From assembly GCF_001418225.1 (NCBI RefSeq), contig NZ_LIPT01000002.1:496001-560000 (forward strand): a stretch of 64,000 nt of DNA, written 5' to 3'. The notes under the pieces were generated by a model that saw only the letters and a list, made by a program, of their open reading frames with translations, had not been told where the DNA came from and did not search any database. This DNA is from Pannonibacter indicus (lineage in GTDB: Bacteria; Pseudomonadota; Alphaproteobacteria; Rhizobiales; Stappiaceae). Below are positions 1-9,797 of the stretch, in pieces. The translations under genes and the position numbers were made by a program. The first letter of the stretch is position 1. Each line of letters begins with the position of its first letter.

Positions 1-345
1 GATCTTGAGCTGGCCGCGCATGAAGGCGATGTTTTCATAGGTCCAGTCCTTGGGATGGACATTGTTCTGCATGGCGGCGTTTTCGGCCGGCATGCCGAAG
101 GCGTCCCAGCCCATCGGGTGCAGAACGTTGAAGCCTTTGGCGCGCTTGTAGCGGGCAACCACATCGCCCATGGCATAGTTGCGCACATGACCCATGTGAA
201 TGCGGCCGGACGGGTAGGGGAACATCTCCAGCACGTAGTATTTTTCGCGCGGATCGTCGTTGGACGTCTTGAACACGTCCTTCTCATCCCAGAGCTTCTG
301 CCAGCGCGCTTCCACTTCGCGCGCGTTATAGCGTTCCGTTGCCAT
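1..345 (-). CDS. leuS: Leucyl-tRNA synthetase, N-terminal part (cut by window edge)
   Basis: Charges tRNA-Leu with leucine in the cytoplasm. Only the first 115 codons are in the window and the gene continues beyond base 1. The translation starts [19 protein letters not shown]. It carries the class I signature as HMGH at residues 50-53, followed by the conserved block [16 protein letters not shown] (about 76-91), which is specific to LeuRS. The start is ATG at 345-343; nothing upstream in frame looks LeuRS-like. The gene is divergent from the YggS-family gene, and the intervening leader contains a degenerate tandem repeat. Seen directly: motifs and start. Known: family function. Identity is very secure although the protein is partial. 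Confidence 0.97.
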   Translation of the reverse strand, partial: MATERYNAREVEARWQKLWDEKDVFKTSNDDPREKYYVLEMFPYPSGRIHMGHVRNYAMGDVVARYKRAKGFNVLHPMGWDAFGMPAENAAMQNNVHPKDWTYENIAFMRGQLKI

Positions 346-376
346 CAATTCCGCCGTTTCAACCCCTGCGCCTCAA

Positions 377-504
377 GGCGCATGAACCAAGAACCCGCGC
401 GCAGTCAGCGCGCAAACCGTAAATTCACGCGCCAGAGAGCGCGCAAACCAGATGTCTGCGCGCCGGGAGGCGGCGCACAAACCAAAAACATGTCTGCGGG
501 ACTG
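377..504. repeat. Degenerate tandem repeat in the leuS/yggS divergent leader
   Basis: The 329-base gap between leuS and the YggS-family gene holds no credible gene. It contains about four copies of a 12-base core, (A/G)GCGC(G/A)(C/T)(A/G)AACC, starting at 377, 407, 438 and 472, so the period is 30, 31 and 34 bases. The copies at 407 and 438 are identical over the core. A second, weaker block (cgcgcc/tgcggg) recurs after each core. The array sits about 30-130 bases upstream of the leuS start codon, so it may be transcribed into the leuS leader. Function unknown. Confidence 0.6.
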
Positions 505-674
505 TCACCAGAAATTCCCTCATGGGTCAACACGGTTGGCAGGAAAAGCGGCGTATTTTGCAGGCGCGTCAGGCCATGGCCCGGCTCAACTCTTGAAACC
601 GGCCTTGCCCGCGCCCTATACCATGGCCGGATTGGCATTCTTCGGCCCGTTTCCCTTGCGATCAGGATCATGAC

Positions 675-1343
675 ATGGCTCACAGCGCCGCCGCCCAGCT
701 CAACGATGTGCTCTCCGGTATCCGCGAGGCGGAGGCCGCGCATGGCCGGGAGGCAGGCAGCGTCTGCCTGGTGGCCGTGTCCAAGACCTTCGAGGCGGAA
801 GATATCCGCCCGGTACTGGACGCAGGCCAGCGCATCTTCGGCGAAAACCGGGTGCAGGAAGCCATGGGCAAGTGGCCGCAGCTGCGGACGGACTATCCCG
901 GCATCGAACTGCATCTCATTGGTCCGCTGCAGTCCAACAAGGCGAGGGAGGCGGTTGCTACCTTCGACGTGATCCACACCATCGACCGTGAGAAGATCGC
1001 CCGGGCGCTGAAGGCCGAAATGACGGCGCAGGGCAGGGACCTGCCGTGTTTCATTCAGGTTAACACCGGGGAAGAGCCGCAGAAGGCCGGCATCGCGCCG
1101 AAGGAGGCGGATGACTTCATCCGCCTGTGCCGGGAAGAGATCGGCCTCAACGTGACTGGCCTGATGTGTATCCCGCCCGTCAATGAGGCGCCCGGCCCGC
1201 ATTTCGCGCTGCTGGAAAAAATCGCCCGCCGCAATGGGTTGACGCAGCTTTCCATGGGGATGTCGTCCGACTTCGGGATTGCCGTCTCCTTCGGCGCCAC
1301 CCATGTGCGCGTCGGTTCGGCCATCTTTGGAGGCAGAGGTTAA
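675..1343 (+). CDS. YggS/PROSC family pyridoxal-phosphate-binding protein
   Basis: A single-domain alanine-racemase-like TIM-barrel protein of the PLPBP (YggS/PROSC) family, which binds and buffers pyridoxal 5'-phosphate and affects amino-acid and vitamin B6 balance; no catalytic reaction is firmly assigned to the family. The 222 residues match the usual length (about 220-235). Visible signatures are VAVSKTF, with the PLP lysine at about residue 37, FGENRVQE, LIGPLQSNK and, near the end, LSMGMSSDF. The ATG at 675 gives the family's normal N-terminus. It is divergent from leuS and followed by a 177-base gap before acsA. Confidence 0.93.
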   Translation: MAHSAAAQLNDVLSGIREAEAAHGREAGSVCLVAVSKTFEAEDIRPVLDAGQRIFGENRVQEAMGKWPQLRTDYPGIELHLIGPLQSNKAREAVATFDVIHTIDREKIARALKAEMTAQGRDLPCFIQVNTGEEPQKAGIAPKEADDFIRLCREEIGLNVTGLMCIPPVNEAPGPHFALLEKIARRNGLTQLSMGMSSDFGIAVSFGATHVRVGSAIFGGRG

Positions 1344-1520
1344 ACGGATCCTGCCGCAGCAATCCCGGCATTATGTAGCAGTTTCGGCACAAGTCACGGC
1401 AGACTCTACGAAAGTTCGAGCGATCCCGTATAGACCTGCCTGCATCCCGGCAGCATAATGCGCCCGGAATGCGGGTTGCCGCCAAGAGCATGCCCGCCTG
1501 TTTCATCCTGGGAGGAAGGC

Positions 1521-3458
1521 ATGTCGGATAACGTTTTTCCGGTTCCGGCCGAGGTCGCATCGCGTGCGCTCGCCGATAACGCCAAATATCTGGAAATGTA
1601 CCGGAAATCGGTTGATGACCCTGCAGGCTTCTGGGGGGAGCACGGCAAGCGCATCGACTGGATCAAGCCCTTCAGCAAGGTCAAGAACACCTCTTACGAC
1701 CCGCACAATGTCTCGATCAAATGGTTTGAGGACGGCACGCTGAACGTCTCGGCCAACTGCATCGACCGGCATCTGGAGACGCGCGGCGATCAGCCGGCGA
1801 TCATCTGGGAAGGTGATGATCCGGCGGACCACAAGATTATCACCTACAAGGACCTGCACCGCGAGGTCTGCACCTTCGCCAATGTGCTGCTGGCTCATGG
1901 GGTGAAGAAGGGCGACCGGGTGACCATCTACCTGCCGATGATCCCGGAAGCGGCCTATGCGATGCTGGCCTGCGCCCGCATTGGCGCGGTCCACTCCATC
2001 GTCTTCGGCGGCTTCTCGCCGGACAGCCTGGCGCAGCGCATTGCGGACTGCAAGTCCACCTGCCTGATCACGGCTGACGAAGGCCTGCGCGGCGGGCGCA
2101 CCGTGCCGCTGAAGCTCAATGCCGACCGGGCGGCCGAAAAGGCGCCGGTGGATACGATGATCGTGGTGAAGCGCACGGGGGGCACCGTTGCCATGACCGG
2201 TGGCCGCGATATCTGGTATCACGAGGAAGCGGCCAAAGTTTCTGCCGAAAACATCCCGGCGGAGATGAATGCGGAAGATCCGCTGTTCATCCTCTACACC
2301 TCAGGCTCCACAGGCAGCCCCAAGGGCGTCTTGCACACCAGCGGCGGCTATCTCGTCTATGCATCGATGACACATCAATATGTCTTCGACTATCACGACG
2401 GCGATATCTACTGGTGCACGGCGGATGTGGGCTGGGTCACCGGCCACAGCTACATCGTCTATGGTCCGCTCGCCAATGGCGCGACGACGCTGATGTTCGA
2501 GGGCATTCCGACCTATCCGAACGCAGGCCGTTTCTGGGACGTGGTGGACAAGCACAAGGTCAACATTTTCTACACCGCGCCGACGGCGATCCGCTCCCTC
2601 ATGGGGGCAGGGGACGAGCATGTCACCCGCACCTCGCGCGAAAGCCTGCGCCTGCTGGGCTCGGTCGGCGAGCCGATCAATCCGGAAGCCTGGATGTGGT
2701 ATTACAACGTGGTCGGTAACAAGCGCTGCCCGATCGTTGACACCTGGTGGCAGACGGAAACCGGCGGCATTCTGATCACGCCGCTGCCGGGCGCAACGCC
2801 GCTGAAGCCGGGTTCGGCAACGCGCCCCTTCTTCGGCGTGCAGCCGGCGGTGGTGGATGCGGAAGGCAACATTCTGGACGGAGCGACGGAGGGCAATCTC
2901 GTCATACTCGACAGCTGGCCCGGCCAGATGCGCACGGTCTATGGTGACCATGAGCGTTTCGTTCAGACCTACTTCTCCACCTACAAGGGCATGTATTTCA
3001 CCGGGGATGGGTGCCGCCGCGATGCGGATGGCTATTACTGGATCACGGGACGCGTCGATGACGTGATCAACGTCTCCGGCCACCGGATGGGTACCGCCGA
3101 GGTGGAAAGCGCGCTGGTGGCCCATCCCAAGGTCTCTGAGGCGGCTGTCGTCGGCTATCCGCACGACATCAAGGGGCAGGGCATCTATGCCTATGTCACG
3201 CTGATGGCGGGCGAGGAACCCAGCGAGGCGCTGCGCAAGGAACTGGTGGCGCATGTGCGCAAGGAAATCGGCCCGATTGCCTCGCCCGATCTCATCCAGT
3301 TTGCCCCCGGCCTGCCGAAGACCCGCTCCGGCAAGATCATGCGCCGCATTCTGCGCAAGATCGCCGAGGACAGCTTCGAGAACCTGGGCGACACCTCCAC
3401 TTTGGCCGATCCGGCGGTGGTGGATGACTTGATCGAGAACCGCCAGAACCGGGCCTGA
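1521..3458 (+). CDS. acsA: Acetyl-CoA synthetase (AMP-forming)
   Basis: Activates acetate to acetyl-CoA through acetyl-AMP. The 645-residue product has the ANL-superfamily core: phosphate loop [11 protein letters not shown], the WWQTETGG block, the YFTGDG hinge region, and the C-terminal [11 protein letters not shown] motif, whose lysine (about residue 605) is the site that protein acetyltransferases modify in characterised homologues. The start ATG at 1521 is chosen because GGAGGAAGGC lies directly before it; an in-frame ATG at 1458 would add 21 residues that are not Acs-like. The gene stands alone and ends in a strong intrinsic terminator 39 bases downstream. Confidence 0.97.
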   Translation: MSDNVFPVPAEVASRALADNAKYLEMYRKSVDDPAGFWGEHGKRIDWIKPFSKVKNTSYDPHNVSIKWFEDGTLNVSANCIDRHLETRGDQPAIIWEGDDPADHKIITYKDLHREVCTFANVLLAHGVKKGDRVTIYLPMIPEAAYAMLACARIGAVHSIVFGGFSPDSLAQRIADCKSTCLITADEGLRGGRTVPLKLNADRAAEKAPVDTMIVVKRTGGTVAMTGGRDIWYHEEAAKVSAENIPAEMNAEDPLFILYTSGSTGSPKGVLHTSGGYLVYASMTHQYVFDYHDGDIYWCTADVGWVTGHSYIVYGPLANGATTLMFEGIPTYPNAGRFWDVVDKHKVNIFYTAPTAIRSLMGAGDEHVTRTSRESLRLLGSVGEPINPEAWMWYYNVVGNKRCPIVDTWWQTETGGILITPLPGATPLKPGSATRPFFGVQPAVVDAEGNILDGATEGNLVILDSWPGQMRTVYGDHERFVQTYFSTYKGMYFTGDGCRRDADGYYWITGRVDDVINVSGHRMGTAEVESALVAHPKVSEAAVVGYPHDIKGQGIYAYVTLMAGEEPSEALRKELVAHVRKEIGPIASPDLIQFAPGLPKTRSGKIMRRILRKIAEDSFENLGDTSTLADPAVVDDLIENRQNRA

Positions 3459-3496
3459 TCCCCTCCGGCGCACTCGATCTATACCATCAAAGCATC

Positions 3497-3525
3497 AAGG
3501 GCCCGCGTTGCGGGCCCTTTGTTTT
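3497..3525 (+). terminator. Intrinsic terminator of acsA
   Basis: A 10-bp GC-rich stem (AAGGGCCCGC with GCGGGCCCTT) with a 3-base loop, followed by TTTGTTTT on the plus strand. It lies 39 bases after the acsA stop and separates acsA from the convergent TadG-like gene. Confidence 0.88.
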
Positions 3526-3554
3526 CGTTCGTGCCCTTTCCCGTTGGCGGGGGC

Positions 3555-5000
3555 TCACTTGGATAGATAGATCGATTGGATCTGCCGTGCGATGTTCGAG
3601 AAGGCGTTGATCAGGGTCGCGCTGTCTGTCGCCTTGAAATAGGTAGTTGCTTCGCTGGTCGCGCAGTATTTCATCAATTTCTCAGATGAGGGCAGTGATC
3701 CAGAAGTGTTCTGGAAGAGAACAGTATAAATTGTGATGTTCTTTTCCTTCATGGCATCACAGAATTTTCTTGCACGAACGGCCGGCTGATCATTGTACGT
3801 TGCATCGTTAAAATACTGTCCAAGCCAGTATGATTTGGTAGATGAGCTGCATCCAACCGTGAGAGTTTCGTAAATCCAGTAATAACCAGATCTTGTGTCG
3901 TGGGAGCTGTATCCCTTGTAGGTTGGACTTCTTGTTGTATAACCTGATCTGGTACGGCAAACAGACTGCGTCAGCGAGGTCTTGTCATAAAAATCGTTGA
4001 AGTCACCATCCGTCATGATGAGCGCGATCTTCTTGACCTTGTTGCTGCCATAAGCGGTGGGGGCGCTGGCGGATGGCCAGAGGTTCGACCAGTTTGGCGA
4101 CAGTGTGTACCAGCCCCAGGCGATGCCGATCTGGCCCGCGGTGCCGCCGCTGGCAACCAGATTCTTGATGGCTGTTTTCAAGTCGTTTGAGGAACTGGTC
4201 AGGGGCAGAAGTGATGAGCCGGAGGAGCAGGCGTTGGAGCCACCGCCGAAGAACTCTGAGTTTGTGCCGTTATAATTATAGGCTGCATCGGTAAATTGCT
4301 GAGGGCCCATGCGTTCCGTCACGCAATTGGCGCCGAGGGCAGCGCCGTTTGTGACGGTCTTGGCGTAACTGCCGAGATTGACACCCTGGCTATAAGGAAC
4401 AAGCGAAATGCGAACCTTTGACAGGGAATTGCTGGTCTGATCGGCCAGCAGAATGTCAACCACACTGTTTGCTGCTGATTTCAGCGCATCCATGTCTCCC
4501 GACATGGATCCCGTAACGTCAACGATCAGTGACAGCTCCACATCGAACCTGGAATAGGTGGATTGCGAAGAGGAGCGTACCGGTATTGTCTCGGGGCCGA
4601 TGCCGCCGATGGAGATGAAATAGGTATCGATCGTTCCGGTGACATTGGCGGTGATGATGCCTTCTGCCGGATCAAGCGTATAGCTGAGATTTGCCAGCTG
4701 GACGTTGTCCACGCCTGTCGATGTCAGATTGGCGTTGAATGCCGACTCCAGCGCGGATTTGATCTGGCTGTCGGTGAGAACGGTGGTCGAAAGCTGACGG
4801 GCGACGCTCAGAACGGCGGCGTCCAGTGCATTTGCCACTGCGCTGCGGACGATAACGGCACGGCCATAATCGGCGCCCGAACCGGCGATGACGATCATGA
4901 ACAGGATCAGGAAGGCCGCCAGAGGCAGGATGGAGCCGTTCTGGTTCCGGCTGTACTGGCGTATCATCCGCAGGAGCTGGCGGAATCTGAATCTGTACAT
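3555..5000 (-). CDS. TadG-like pilus-assembly protein with von Willebrand A domain
   Basis: A 481-residue envelope protein of the TadE/TadG-like family. The N-terminus has a short basic segment, then NQNGSILPLAAFLILFMIVI, a prepilin-like hydrophobic helix (about residues 20-42) typical of TadE/G minor pilins. A VWA domain follows from about residue 150, with a MIDAS motif written D-V-T-G-S-M-S and a later MTDGDF acidic strand. TadG proteins act at the inner membrane/periplasm in Flp (tight adherence) pilus assembly. No other tad/cpa gene is nearby, so this is an orphan. Its base composition is visibly more AT-rich than its neighbours (for example 3700-4000), which suggests transfer or a rapidly evolving surface role. 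The start at 5000 gives the positively charged N-terminus expected before the helix. Confidence 0.85.
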   Translation of the reverse strand: MYRFRFRQLLRMIRQYSRNQNGSILPLAAFLILFMIVIAGSGADYGRAVIVRSAVANALDAAVLSVARQLSTTVLTDSQIKSALESAFNANLTSTGVDNVQLANLSYTLDPAEGIITANVTGTIDTYFISIGGIGPETIPVRSSSQSTYSRFDVELSLIVDVTGSMSGDMDALKSAANSVVDILLADQTSNSLSKVRISLVPYSQGVNLGSYAKTVTNGAALGANCVTERMGPQQFTDAAYNYNGTNSEFFGGGSNACSSGSSLLPLTSSSNDLKTAIKNLVASGGTAGQIGIAWGWYTLSPNWSNLWPSASAPTAYGSNKVKKIALIMTDGDFNDFYDKTSLTQSVCRTRSGYTTRSPTYKGYSSHDTRSGYYWIYETLTVGCSSSTKSYWLGQYFNDATYNDQPAVRARKFCDAMKEKNITIYTVLFQNTSGSLPSSEKLMKYCATSEATTYFKATDSATLINAFSNIARQIQSIYLSK

Positions 5001-5141
5001 GGGTGAACTCCAAAGCTTTTCTGGAGTTCATATTCACCGGAATTCATTGCGCAACACTAAAATTATAGTCAATCCGGATCGGAAATCGATCCTTGGTTTA
5101 CGAGTGTTTAAGCAGTTTGCGCAGGGGCGGTTATTCTCGGT

Positions 5142-5720
5142 TTACGGTTCCAGTTCAGTATCCCAGTACAGGAAGTCAAGCCAGCTTTCGTGCAAATAGT
5201 TTGGCGGAAAGCCGCGGCCGTTGTTGTGCAGGTCCTGGATGGAGGGCCTGAACGGCATGTGCATCGGCCACATGTCCAGCTGTTCACAGGACTTGTTCGA
5301 CTTGCGCAGATTGCAGGGTGAACAGGCGGTGATCACGTTTTCCCAGGTGGTCTGGCCGCCGCGGCAGCGCGGGATCAGGTGATCGAAGGTCAGATCCTCG
5401 CGGGAACCGCAATACTGACACTGGAATCTGTCGCGCAGGAAAACGTTGAAACGGGTGAAGGCCGGGTGGCGCGACGGTTTGACGAAGGTCTTGAGGGAAA
5501 CCACGCTGGGTAATCGGAACTCGAAACTCGGACTTCGAACCGTGGTCTCGTATTCCGACACGATATTCACCCGGTCGAGGAACACAGCCTTGATAGTGTC
5601 CTGCCACGACCACAGTGACAGGGGGTAATAACTTAAGGGCCTGTAGTCCGCATTCAGCACCAAGGCCGGATGGGCGCCCGATGGTACGGCTATCGTCACC
5701 TTCGGCTCCTTGTCTCTCAA
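5142..5720 (-). CDS. HNH endonuclease-family protein
   Basis: A 192-residue protein with a C-terminal HNH domain: CQYCG, then DHLIPR, WENVITAC and SPCNLRK, that is two C-x-x-C zinc knuckles around the His-Asn-His core (about residues 99-145). The N-terminal half (LNADYRPLSYYPLSLWSWQDTIKAVFLDR) is the conserved extension of a widespread alphaproteobacterial HNH family. The substrate is unknown; HNH nucleases cut or nick DNA. There is no toxin or immunity partner and no phage gene beside it, so a housekeeping role seems more likely than a mobile one. It shares its strand with the TadG-like gene 141 bases downstream, but the gap argues against tight coupling. Confidence 0.85.
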   Translation of the reverse strand: MRDKEPKVTIAVPSGAHPALVLNADYRPLSYYPLSLWSWQDTIKAVFLDRVNIVSEYETTVRSPSFEFRLPSVVSLKTFVKPSRHPAFTRFNVFLRDRFQCQYCGSREDLTFDHLIPRCRGGQTTWENVITACSPCNLRKSNKSCEQLDMWPMHMPFRPSIQDLHNNGRGFPPNYLHESWLDFLYWDTELEP

Positions 5721-5927
5721 GGTACCGGCACCGCAGACCCGATGCCGGGTTCTACCTCTACATGCGAGACATATAGTAGTGCCGGTGTGACACTCTTGTG
5801 AAGCCTGTAAAAGCGCCGTAGTGCCGAAGATGGAGAAGCTGCCCTACTAGGCTCCATCTGACTATCAACTCTCTGAAATCAAAAAGGCTTCGCGCTTCAA
5901 GGGTAAAGCCGGGAAAGGATTTTGGCC

Positions 5928-5958
5928 AAAAAGAAACGGGCGCCGCAGAGGGCGCCCG
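5928..5958 (-). terminator. Intrinsic terminator of leuC
   Basis: On the minus strand, an 8-bp stem CGGGCGCC/GGCGCCCG with a 6-base loop, followed by a T-rich tail (TTTCTTTTT). It lies 26 bases beyond the leuC stop. The remaining gap to the HNH gene (5721-5927) shows nothing recognisable. Confidence 0.85.
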
Positions 5959-5983
5959 TCCACATGCTTCCAGGTAAAGCGAA

Positions 5984-7396
5984 TCAGGGCTTCTGCCACT
6001 CGCGGATATCAACGAAATGGCCCGCAATGGCTGCTGCTGCGGCCATGGCCGGGGAGACCAGATGGGTACGTCCCTTGAAGCCCTGACGGCCTTCGAAGTT
6101 GCGGTTCGAGGTCGAGGCGCAGCGCTCGCCCGGCTGCAGCTTGTCGGCGTTCATGGCAAGGCACATGGAGCAGCCCGGCTCGCGCCATTCGAAACCGGCC
6201 GCCTTGAACACCTTGTCGAGGCCTTCGGCTTCCGCCTGTTCCTTCACGAGGCCGGAGCCCGGAACGACCATGGCCTTGACGCCGTCCTTCACCTTGCCGT
6301 TGCCGATCATGGCAGCGGCTGCGCGCAGGTCCTCGATGCGGCCGTTGGTGCAGGAGCCGATGAAGACGACATCCACCGGAATGTCGGTCATCTTCGTGCC
6401 CGGCTTCAGACCCATGTATTCCAGCGCGCGCCATTTCGACTTGCGGGTGTTCTCGTCGGCGATGTCGTCCGGATTCGGCACCACGCCGGTCACGGAGATC
6501 ACGTCTTCGGGAGAGGAGCCCCAGGTGACGATGGGCGGCAGGTTGGCAGCGTCCAGCTTCACCACCTTGTCGAAATGCGCGCCTTCGTCGGTGTGCAGCG
6601 TCTTCCAGTAGGAAATCGCGCGCTCCAGTGCTTCGCCCTTCGGAGACTTCGGACGGCCCTGGATATAGGCGAAGGTCGTTTCATCCGGCGCGATCAGTCC
6701 GGCACGGGCGCCGCCTTCGATCGACATGTTGCAGATGGTCATGCGGCCTTCCATGGACAGCGAGCGGATGGCTTCGCCCGCATATTCCATGACGTAGCCG
6801 GTGCCGCCGGCAGTGCCGATCTCGCCGATGATGGCGAGAATGATGTCCTTGGCGGTGACGCCTTCCGGCAGCTTGCCGTCCACCTGGACGAGCATGTTCT
6901 TGGCCTTCTTCTGGATCAGCGTCTGGGTGGCCAGAACATGTTCCACTTCAGAGGTGCCGATGCCGTGGGCCAGCGCGCCGAAAGCGCCGTGGGTGGAGGT
7001 GTGGCTGTCGCCGCAGACGATGGTCATGCCGGGCAGGGTGAAGCCCTGTTCGGGGCCGACGATGTGAACGACGCCCTGGCGGTGATCCAGCTCGCTGTAA
7101 TATTCGATGCCGAATTCAGCCGCGTTGTCGGCCAGCGTCTGCACCTGAAGTGCGGATTCCGGATCGTCGATGCCCTGGCTGCGGTCGGTCGTGGGCACGT
7201 TGTGATCGACGACGGCCAGCGTCTTCTCCGGACGGCGCACCTTGCGGCCCGTCATGCGCAGGCCTTCGAACGCCTGCGGGCTCGTCACTTCATGGACGAG
7301 GTGGCGGTCGATGTAGAGCAGGCAGGTGCCGTCTTCCTGGGTGTCGACCACATGGTCATCCCAGATCTTGTCGTAGAGCGTTCTTGGCTTGGTCAT
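5984..7396 (-). CDS. leuC: 3-isopropylmalate dehydratase large subunit
   Basis: With LeuD, isomerises 2-isopropylmalate to 3-isopropylmalate in leucine synthesis; the active site is a [4Fe-4S] cluster. The length of 470 residues is typical. The cluster ligands are visible: a Cys in GSCTNGR (about residue 349) and the pair in GCSMCLAMN (409 and 412). Other aconitase-family blocks include [27 protein letters not shown] and [10 protein letters not shown]. leuD is not in this window. Start ATG at 7396-7394. The gene has its own terminator and a long upstream gap, so it is probably transcribed alone. Confidence 0.97.
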   Translation of the reverse strand: MTKPRTLYDKIWDDHVVDTQEDGTCLLYIDRHLVHEVTSPQAFEGLRMTGRKVRRPEKTLAVVDHNVPTTDRSQGIDDPESALQVQTLADNAAEFGIEYYSELDHRQGVVHIVGPEQGFTLPGMTIVCGDSHTSTHGAFGALAHGIGTSEVEHVLATQTLIQKKAKNMLVQVDGKLPEGVTAKDIILAIIGEIGTAGGTGYVMEYAGEAIRSLSMEGRMTICNMSIEGGARAGLIAPDETTFAYIQGRPKSPKGEALERAISYWKTLHTDEGAHFDKVVKLDAANLPPIVTWGSSPEDVISVTGVVPNPDDIADENTRKSKWRALEYMGLKPGTKMTDIPVDVVFIGSCTNGRIEDLRAAAAMIGNGKVKDGVKAMVVPGSGLVKEQAEAEGLDKVFKAAGFEWREPGCSMCLAMNADKLQPGERCASTSNRNFEGRQGFKGRTHLVSPAMAAAAAIAGHFVDIREWQKP

Positions 7397-7602
7397 CGGG
7401 GTGTCTCCTGAAACCGGGCGGGGCCTTGATCCTCCGCCGTGGCGGTTCTGCCCCTTGTCCCTTGCACGGATTGGCCGTTTCCAGCCTGTTCCGGTCTTGC
7501 TTCTTCAATGCCCCGAAGCATTCTGGGGGTCAATATGCTTCGCAGTCCGCCACTCTTGAGCTTTGTTCAAGTGGTGCCGTGCCGTGGAGCTTGTAAGCTG
7601 GC

Positions 7603-7631
7603 AAAAAGAAAGGCGGTCCGAAGACCGCCTT
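7603..7631 (-). terminator. Intrinsic terminator of rplS
   Basis: On the minus strand, a 9-bp stem AAGGCGGTC/GACCGCCTT closed by a UUCG tetraloop and followed by TCTTTTT. It begins 28 bases after the rplS stop. Upstream of it, 7397-7602 is the leuC leader, in which I see no riboswitch or attenuator. Confidence 0.92.
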
Positions 7632-7658
7632 CCGAAAATCTGTGATGCAGCGCCGTTC

Positions 7659-8132
7659 TTATTCGGCGGAAGCAGCGGCAGCAGCCTCGGCGGCAGCAGT
7701 CTTCTCGGCAGCAGCAGCGGCCTTGGCAGCAATGGCTTCAGCGCGGGCTTCTTCGTTGAGACGCTTGGCGCGGACATTGGTGGCCTCGACGATACGGGCC
7801 GACTTGCCGCGGCGGTCGCGCAGGTAGTAGAGCTTGGCGCGGCGGACCTTGCCGCGGCGGATGACTTCAACGCTCTCGATCATCGGCGAGCAGGCCGGGA
7901 ACACGCGCTCCACGCCTTCACCGTAGGAGATCTTGCGCACGGTGAAGCTCTCGTTGATGCTGCCGCCGGAACGGGCGATGCAGACACCTTCGTAAGCCTG
8001 GGTACGGGTGCGGTTGCCTTCGGTCACCTTGACGTTGACCTTGATGGTGTCGCCCGGAGAAAATTCGGGGAGCTTGCGGACGGCTTCAACCTTTGCCTTT
8101 TCTTCCGCGTTCAGCTGTTCGATCAGGTTCAT
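7659..8132 (-). CDS. rplS: 50S ribosomal protein L19
   Basis: Component of the large ribosomal subunit at the 30S-50S interface. The first 115 or so residues are a full L19: [48 protein letters not shown] and a basic end [16 protein letters not shown] 40-residue tail follows, made almost only of Ala, Glu and Lys. L19 from other phyla usually ends near residue 115-120, so the tail is an extension of the kind seen in alphaproteobacterial ribosomal proteins. It is downstream of trmD on the same strand, with a 225-base gap, and ends in its own terminator. Confidence 0.97.
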   Translation of the reverse strand: MNLIEQLNAEEKAKVEAVRKLPEFSPGDTIKVNVKVTEGNRTRTQAYEGVCIARSGGSINESFTVRKISYGEGVERVFPACSPMIESVEVIRRGKVRRAKLYYLRDRRGKSARIVEATNVRAKRLNEEARAEAIAAKAAAAAEKTAAAEAAAAASAE

Positions 8133-8357
8133 GGCATATTTCCCTTGTCAGTTTTCAAAGACTGCCAGAGCGTCCAGCCCACGTGAAGTGGAAGGGACGG
8201 GTTCACCGTCTTCGGGCCATGTTGGAGACACCCGGCTGTCCGCAGGATCGCGCAAAAGCAATGCGCGGCGCACAGAACCGGCCACAACGGCTGGCTCCTT
8301 ACAGGAAGACCGCTGCCTTGTCATGCAGAATCTGGAAAAACCGGCCGAAAAGCTGCG

Positions 8358-9056
8358 TCAGTCCTTCGCCTGATGGGCTGCCCAGAGATCCGGCCGCCGC
8401 TCCCGCGTCAGCCGCTCGGCTTCTGCCTTGCGCCATTCGTTGATCTTGCGGTGATTGCCGGAGGTCAGAACCTCCGGAATAGTCATGCCCTCGAACTCGG
8501 CCGGCCTTGTGTAGTGCGGGTGTTCCAGAAGCCCTGTTTCGAAGCTTTCGGTTTCGCCGCTCTCCTGATTGCCCATTACGCCCGGCAAAAGCCGGACGAT
8601 GGCATCCAGCACGGTGATGGCGGCAATCTCGCCGCCGGAGAGGATGTAGTCGCCGATGGACACTTCCTCGAGCTGGCGCGCGTCGATCACCCGCTGATCG
8701 ATGCCCTCGAACCGGCCGCAGATGATGATGGCGCCCGGACCGCCTGCCAGTTCCCGCACCCGTGCCTGCGTCAGCGGCTTGCCGCGCGGGCTCATCAGCA
8801 GGCGCGGGCGGGTGTCGCCGGGCAGGGTGGCGGCGTCGATGGCCGCGGCCAGAATGTCCGCCCGCAGCACCATGCCGGCTCCGCCGCCGGCCGGCGTGTC
8901 ATCGACGGAGCGGTGCTTGTCCGTGGCATGATCGCGGATCTGCCGGGCTTCCAGCGACCAGGTGCCCTCCTTCAGCGCCCGTCCCGACAGGCTGATGCCG
9001 AGCGGGCCGGGAAACATCTCCGGGTAAAGGGTCAGCACGGTCGCGGCAAAGCTCAT
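8358..9056 (-). CDS. trmD: tRNA (guanine-N1-)-methyltransferase
   Basis: Methylates G37 of tRNAs with SAM, preventing frameshifts. The SPOUT-fold knot motifs are clear: [35 protein letters not shown] and [10 protein letters not shown]. 232 residues, the normal size. The ATG at 9056 is preferred because AGGAAA lies a few bases upstream and the family starts directly with a beta strand ([13 protein letters not shown]); an upstream start at 9083 would add nine non-conserved residues. It belongs to the rpsP-rimM-trmD-rplS group, here interrupted by an opposite-strand VanZ-like gene. Confidence 0.96.
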   Translation of the reverse strand: MSFAATVLTLYPEMFPGPLGISLSGRALKEGTWSLEARQIRDHATDKHRSVDDTPAGGGAGMVLRADILAAAIDAATLPGDTRPRLLMSPRGKPLTQARVRELAGGPGAIIICGRFEGIDQRVIDARQLEEVSIGDYILSGGEIAAITVLDAIVRLLPGVMGNQESGETESFETGLLEHPHYTRPAEFEGMTIPEVLTSGNHRKINEWRKAEAERLTRERRPDLWAAHQAKD

Positions 9057-9302
9057 CGCGGTTTCCTGTTCTGCGGGGCACAATTCCTGCGGCTGCTATG
9101 CGATGAAACGTCCGGCTTTGCAACGCAAACGGATCTTGCAGTGCATAGGCAAGGGCAGCCGGGCTGTCATGGCCGGAAAAAGATCAGATTGTCTGCATCG
9201 GGGAAGGGGGTGATCAACCATGCCGGCAGGTTTGCCCCGGCGGTCAAGCCGGCCTTAACACCTGCCGCCCGAGACTGGGGCCCTCAAGACCGGAGTTGAC
9301 CC

Positions 9303-9797
9303 TTGCCCCGCATCCGTTTCGCCCTGCCGCATGTCATTGCCTATTATGTGGACCGGGACTATATCGACATTTCGCTCAGCCGCGTGCTGCCTCTGGCGGC
9401 CTTGTGCCTGTTCGGACTGCTGACTGGGGTGATCTTCAATCATGGCCTGCAGCACCCATATGACAAGATGCTGCATGTCGGATTCTTCGGCTTGCTGATG
9501 CTTTCGATCCACGCCTTCTTCTGCTGCCGCCTGCGGATTTCGGCAATCTCATCGCTGGCGCTGGGCTTCACTGGCGAATGGGTGCAGATGTTCCTTCCCG
9601 GCCGCGATGCATCGCTGCTGGACGCGGTGGCCAATGGGACCGGCGTGGTGCTGGTCGTTGCCGCCATTGCCCTGTGGCGCATGGAAAGCCGGAAGATCGA
9701 CGCAGAAGGGCAAGCGGGCGAAACGGGAGACTTCGGAGAGCTTCAGCCTATCCGGTTGTCTTCATCCCCGTCATCGCGCGGTGTCTCGGACAGGTAA
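9303..9797 (+). CDS. VanZ-like family small membrane protein
   Basis: 164 residues with three to four predicted membrane helices (about residues 24-45, 50-72, 76-92 and 103-122) and the VanZ-like pattern of a polar loop (HPYDKMLHVGFFG) followed by GFTGEWVQMFLPGRDASLLDAVANGTG. VanZ-like proteins are named after a teicoplanin-resistance protein, but most have no known function. The start is TTG at 9303: an in-frame stop lies at 9297-9299 and CGGAG precedes it by 7 bases. It is on the opposite strand to the ribosomal genes around it, and its last 55 bases overlap the end of rimM. Confidence 0.8.
   Translation: MPRIRFALPHVIAYYVDRDYIDISLSRVLPLAALCLFGLLTGVIFNHGLQHPYDKMLHVGFFGLLMLSIHAFFCCRLRISAISSLALGFTGEWVQMFLPGRDASLLDAVANGTGVVLVVAAIALWRMESRKIDAEGQAGETGDFGELQPIRLSSSPSSRGVSDR

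Noticed and set aside
452-673. Open frame of 73 codons in the leuS/yggS gap
   Set aside because: It runs through the degenerate repeat, has no recognisable protein pattern, and its end lies against the real yggS start.
5758-6027. Open frame of 89 codons on the minus strand after leuC
   Set aside because: It overlaps the end of leuC and contains the leuC terminator; no family resemblance and no ribosome-binding site.
6017-7411. Long plus-strand open frame (464 codons) opposite leuC
   Set aside because: A mirror of a GC-rich coding strand; its translation is Ala/Gly/His/Arg-rich without domains, while leuC is certain.
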